A stretch of 64,000 bases of DNA from contig NZ_JACVAE010000005.1 of the NCBI RefSeq assembly GCF_014851675.1, positions 62,001 through 126,000 on the forward strand, given 5' to 3'. Source of the stretch: Rhizobium sp. ARZ01 (GTDB lineage Bacteria > Pseudomonadota > Alphaproteobacteria > Rhizobiales > Rhizobiaceae). Positions within the stretch are counted from its first letter, which is position 1. Every line of letters starts with the position of its first letter. The notes under the pieces are model-generated. The model was given only the letters and a program-made list of their open reading frames with translations, searched no databases and was not told where the DNA came from. Shown here one piece after another: positions 61,263 to 64,000 of the stretch. The position numbers were made by a program, and so were the translations under genes.

Positions 61263-62558
61263 TCAGTGCGGTGCCGAATTTGGGAAGACGATGTCCTGAT
61301 CGACCAGGATATTGAACTTGTAGCCCGGGCGTACTCGCACTGTTGGCTGAATATTAAGATTTCTGGAAATGGTTTGCTCGGCGGCACGGCCAAAAACTTC
61401 GGCGAAATTTCGGCGGGCTGCGTCCGTGGCGGTATCCTGTGTCGCAAGCGTTGAACTCTCCGGGAGCGACATATCGATACCAGTGCCAATGATCGCGACG
61501 AGGGCGGCTGATGCGAAAGTGCGCCATAGATGCCGATCCAACTTGTCGCTGAAGCCGCCGTAACCCTCGCCATCCGATCCGGCCATTCCGCCGATCTGCA
61601 ATGTCGAGCCGTTCGGGAAAATCAGATCGGTCCAGACGACGAGGACGCGCTCTTGGCCGAACGAAACCCTGGAATCGTAGCGTCCGAATACTTTGGCTCC
61701 CTGCGGGATCAGGAGCCGGTAGCCGGTGGCGCTGTCATAGACGTTTTGGCTCACCTGCGCGATGATCCTGCCAGGTAGATCGGAATTAAGGCCGCTGATC
61801 AAGGTCGCTGGGATGACAGAGCCCCGCTTCAGTTCGTATGGCGACATTGGCGGTACAACCCGATTCGGCAAGTATCCGAGCTCCTGAATGTCCTGGTTGA
61901 AAAACGCTTCCTTGGAAGCCTGCCCGTTCGGATCGCCATTTTGGCTGAACAGTCCAGACTGCATTGCTGCAGTGTACAAGTCGGAGGTGCTGTTTGCTGA
62001 GACGTCTTTCTGGCGCCGCGCGCTTATCGTGTTTTCGGCGACGGTCTTCTCTGCCGTGGAGACGTCGACTTTAAGGGGAGAGTCGAGGGCCGTGGCACGC
62101 GCCTGCAGACGGGCCATCCGCTGGCGATGCGCCTCGCGGATATATTGCTCATCCTGCTCACGTTTCAGCCGCGCCCTCCATTCGGCTTCTGACTCGCGCC
62201 TCGAACGCTCCTCGTATTGCATTGGCCGCTGCTCGTTGAGCGGTTCTGGTATCTGCGCCTTTGCCGCGCCGGCGGGTGCAGGCTGGAACACGTCCTGCTT
62301 TTCCGGCTCGCCGATGATGCCGTCTGATATGCCCTTCTTCAGCTGATCCCCGAAATTCGTCGCAGGCGTTTTCGATGCGGCGCCGAGATCTCCGTTCTGG
62401 TTTGAGGCCAGGCCGCGCCACGAAAGGCCAACGAAGACGACCCCAAAGAACACTACGGTGATGACGACCGCGATCAAAATCGGGAGGCGATTGAGGCGGC
62501 GCATGTTCTGTCGATCGTCGCCATTGGTGGAAGGACCAAGTTGCAGCGACTGGATCAT
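61263..62558 (-). CDS. trbI: Conjugal transfer protein TrbI (VirB10-like)
   Basis: A 431-residue inner- to outer-membrane spanning core protein. A basic cytoplasmic start (MIQSLQLGPSTNGDDRQNMR) leads to a membrane helix near residues 27 to 48, a Pro/Glu-rich periplasmic linker, and the C-terminal VirB10 domain (LPGRIIAQVSQNVYDSATGY, then RLLIPQGAKVFGRYDSRVSF). Start 62558 follows GGAGGGG. Last gene of the trb operon. Confidence 0.95.
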   Translation of the reverse strand: MIQSLQLGPSTNGDDRQNMRRLNRLPILIAVVITVVFFGVVFVGLSWRGLASNQNGDLGAASKTPATNFGDQLKKGISDGIIGEPEKQDVFQPAPAGAAKAQIPEPLNEQRPMQYEERSRRESEAEWRARLKREQDEQYIREAHRQRMARLQARATALDSPLKVDVSTAEKTVAENTISARRQKDVSANSTSDLYTAAMQSGLFSQNGDPNGQASKEAFFNQDIQELGYLPNRVVPPMSPYELKRGSVIPATLISGLNSDLPGRIIAQVSQNVYDSATGYRLLIPQGAKVFGRYDSRVSFGQERVLVVWTDLIFPNGSTLQIGGMAGSDGEGYGGFSDKLDRHLWRTFASAALVAIIGTGIDMSLPESSTLATQDTATDAARRNFAEVFGRAAEQTISRNLNIQPTVRVRPGYKFNILVDQDIVFPNSAPH

Positions 62559-62572
62559 GGTTCCCCTCCCCT

Positions 62573-63007
62573 TCAATTAAGCTGCATGACGGAAAGCGGG
62601 CTCGATGGTGTCGCCCCTGTTGTCGTTGGCGTATAGACGCGGCCAAGCGCGATGGACGGCGTAGTCAGCCGAGCAAGCACTTCGCCTTCGGTATCATCAA
62701 TGGCATAGGTGAGCTCGATCGCCTTCTCTTCCTTTTCCACTTTTCCATCTGTGATGACGTTATAGCCCCATCCTTTGAGGGCCGCTTGCAGTGCGTTAGC
62801 GTACTCGGAACCATCCTTGTCCATCTTGATCGCCGTAACGTCAGCCGGCCCGATCTGTTCGGCAAACTTGGTCGCCATGTCCCCGGCAATGGCGCTCGCA
62901 ACAGGCCCCGCGACTTCGGCTGAGGGTAAGGTGGCGGCGATTTCATCGGCAGTCTGGCAGCCGGAGACAATCGTGACCGTGAAAAGGAGGCAAAGCAGCT
63001 CACGCAT
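62573..63007 (-). CDS. trbH: Conjugal transfer lipoprotein TrbH
   Basis: A 144-residue lipoprotein. Signal peptide with lipobox VSGC at residues 14 to 17 (LLCLLFTVTIVSGC). The mature part GPVASAIAGDMATKFAEQIG and ALKGWGYNVITDGKVEKEEK is typical of TrbH. It sits between trbG and trbI, where it belongs. Confidence 0.92.
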   Translation of the reverse strand: MRELLCLLFTVTIVSGCQTADEIAATLPSAEVAGPVASAIAGDMATKFAEQIGPADVTAIKMDKDGSEYANALQAALKGWGYNVITDGKVEKEEKAIELTYAIDDTEGEVLARLTTPSIALGRVYTPTTTGATPSSPLSVMQLN

Positions 63008-63010
63008 GCG

Positions 63011-63823
63011 TCAGCCTCCGCGCCGGATTGTTATCTTCTGTTGGCGCCAGCCGACCCCGGAAACGAGGATCGCCTTGTCGATAGCATAGTCGACGATCAT
63101 CATGTCGTTCTTCATCCGGTAGTTGACGACGCGGTTTTGACCGCCGCTCACCACAAACAGCACCGGAGCATCCTGATCTGAAATCGACCTCGGAAACCGG
63201 ATGTAGGTTTTTGCTCCGTCTGAGTAGACCTGCTTTGGTCTCCATGGGGCACTCCCCCTGATCGTATAGGAAAAGTTCAACTTGTCCGGTGCTGGACCTT
63301 GAATGCCACCTGTTTCAAGTCGAGCATTGATATCGGCAAGCTTGTTGGAGACGTCCTCCGGATACTCGAAGCCGACACGAGCCATGTACTGGCTGGGGTG
63401 GGATTTTAACTGGATATGATAGGTGCGGCGCGAGGTCGTGACCACCATAGAGGTGACCAGGCCAGGCTCCGATGGCTTCACCACCAGGTGGATCGCCTGT
63501 CCGCCAGTGGCGCCGGACGTCGCTGGCTCCACCTTCCATCGGACGGTGTCACCCACCAGAACATCGCGGACGATCTCACCACCCTGAAGCTCTATATCGC
63601 AAACCTGAAGCGGCGAGCAGATGATGGAGGGCTGCGTTTCGGCGAAGAGGAAGATGACCTTGCCGTCCGGTCCCGTCGTTACGAGGCCTGGTGCTCCACG
63701 CCACTTCCTGGAAATATCGGCCCCCTTTGCCTCATTCGGGGTCATGTTCTGGGCCATAGCTCCATCAGCAAGGGCGAGCACGGCCATGCAGCCCGCGGCG
63801 GCGATGTTTCCTATTTTGCGCAT
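63011..63823 (-). CDS. trbG: Conjugal transfer protein TrbG (VirB9-like)
   Basis: A 270-residue secreted outer-membrane core protein. Signal peptide about residues 1 to 25 ([25 protein letters not shown]). VirB9 motifs include [20 protein letters not shown] near residue 68 and [20 protein letters not shown] near 195, then [10 protein letters not shown]. It forms the outer ring with TrbI and TrbH. Confidence 0.94.
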   Translation of the reverse strand: MRKIGNIAAAGCMAVLALADGAMAQNMTPNEAKGADISRKWRGAPGLVTTGPDGKVIFLFAETQPSIICSPLQVCDIELQGGEIVRDVLVGDTVRWKVEPATSGATGGQAIHLVVKPSEPGLVTSMVVTTSRRTYHIQLKSHPSQYMARVGFEYPEDVSNKLADINARLETGGIQGPAPDKLNFSYTIRGSAPWRPKQVYSDGAKTYIRFPRSISDQDAPVLFVVSGGQNRVVNYRMKNDMMIVDYAIDKAILVSGVGWRQQKITIRRGG

Positions 63824-63842
63824 TGTTGAAATCCCCTGCCCC

Positions 63843-64000
63843 TCAGAGCTGTGCGGTCCAGTCGAAGTCGTGGATATAGAGACCGATTGGGTTCAGACGG
63901 ATGGTTGCCTCGTCCTGCGGCACAGTCAATGTGACCGTCGCAATCCCTCGGAAACGGCGCGTTTCGATTTCCCTGCCCTTGCGGTCCCGCTCATACTCCG
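63843..64000 (-). CDS. trbF: Conjugal transfer protein TrbF (VirB8-like), C-terminal part
   Basis: Only the last 52 codons lie in the window. The reading [20 protein letters not shown] then [20 protein letters not shown] and [10 protein letters not shown] is a VirB8/TrbF C-terminus, and the stop lies 19 bases before trbG. The gene continues beyond the right edge, where trbL and other trb genes are expected. Confidence 0.9.
   Translation of the reverse strand, partial: EYERDRKGREIETRRFRGIATVTLTVPQDEATIRLNPIGLYIHDFDWTAQL

Overview
The window looks like part of a large accessory replicon, probably a conjugative plasmid, of an alphaproteobacterium in the order Rhizobiales (Rhizobium, Sinorhizobium, Agrobacterium or Mesorhizobium type). 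The evidence is the Ti/Sym-plasmid-style transfer genes (traG-D-C, oriT, traA-F-B-H and the end of a trb operon), a 234-residue LuxR-type TraR with all the expected ligand residues, and plasmid housekeeping families typical of rhizobia (ArdC, DUF736, DUF1419, Toprim primase-like, DUF982, Xre/RES toxin-antitoxin). No rRNA, tRNA, CRISPR array or intact transposase was seen.

Layout. 1-10 kb: a plus-strand operon with hydantoinase/oxoprolinase-type HyuA and HyuB subunits, a small zinc-ribbon gamma-like subunit, a cupin-type regulator, an isochorismatase-fold amidohydrolase and a BMP-type ABC importer. It suggests uptake and opening of a cyclic amide or ureide such as an N-substituted hydantoin. 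10.3-13.3 kb: pntA-pntB transhydrogenase. 13.9-19.6 kb: plasmid maintenance genes, two of them (Toprim and DUF1419) broken by frameshifts or deletion. 19.9-24.2 kb: a shortened TauE-like exporter and an arsenic operon (arsR, arsN2, LMW-type arsC, acr3, Grx-type arsC, arsH). 24.5-31 kb: a minus-strand island of small genes of mostly unknown function. 31-32.9 kb: an SLC13-type permease. 33.1-41.5 kb: the tra region around oriT. 41.7-42.5 kb: an ATPase remnant. 42.8-57.9 kb: a catabolic locus. 58.7-60.1 kb: an XRE regulator and a RES-type toxin-antitoxin pair. 60.3-64 kb: traR and trbI-H-G-F.

The most unusual region is 24.5-31 kb. Five genes that encode different small proteins share one 5' leader of about 70 to 130 nt. 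It can fold into two hairpins whose paired bases change together between copies and whose mismatches are G-U pairs only on the transcribed strand. The genes include two copies of a two-gene cassette (a soluble protein overlapping a 44-residue membrane peptide) and two related membrane peptides of 48 and 45 residues. Four of these peptides are too short for routine gene callers. I recognise no described system here.

The 42.8-57.9 kb locus joins a three-subunit opine-oxidase-like dehydrogenase, a polar amino-acid ABC importer, DhaK/DhaL-type kinase subunits, a PrpD-family protein (a family that includes an iminodisuccinate epimerase), an IclR regulator, alanine racemase and a C45 hydrolase. Palindromes of the form CCATAATATGG lie between the divergent operons, and a related one lies upstream of the C45 gene. 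With TraR-type transfer genes on the same replicon this resembles an opine-type catabolic locus with an unidentified substrate; that is inference.
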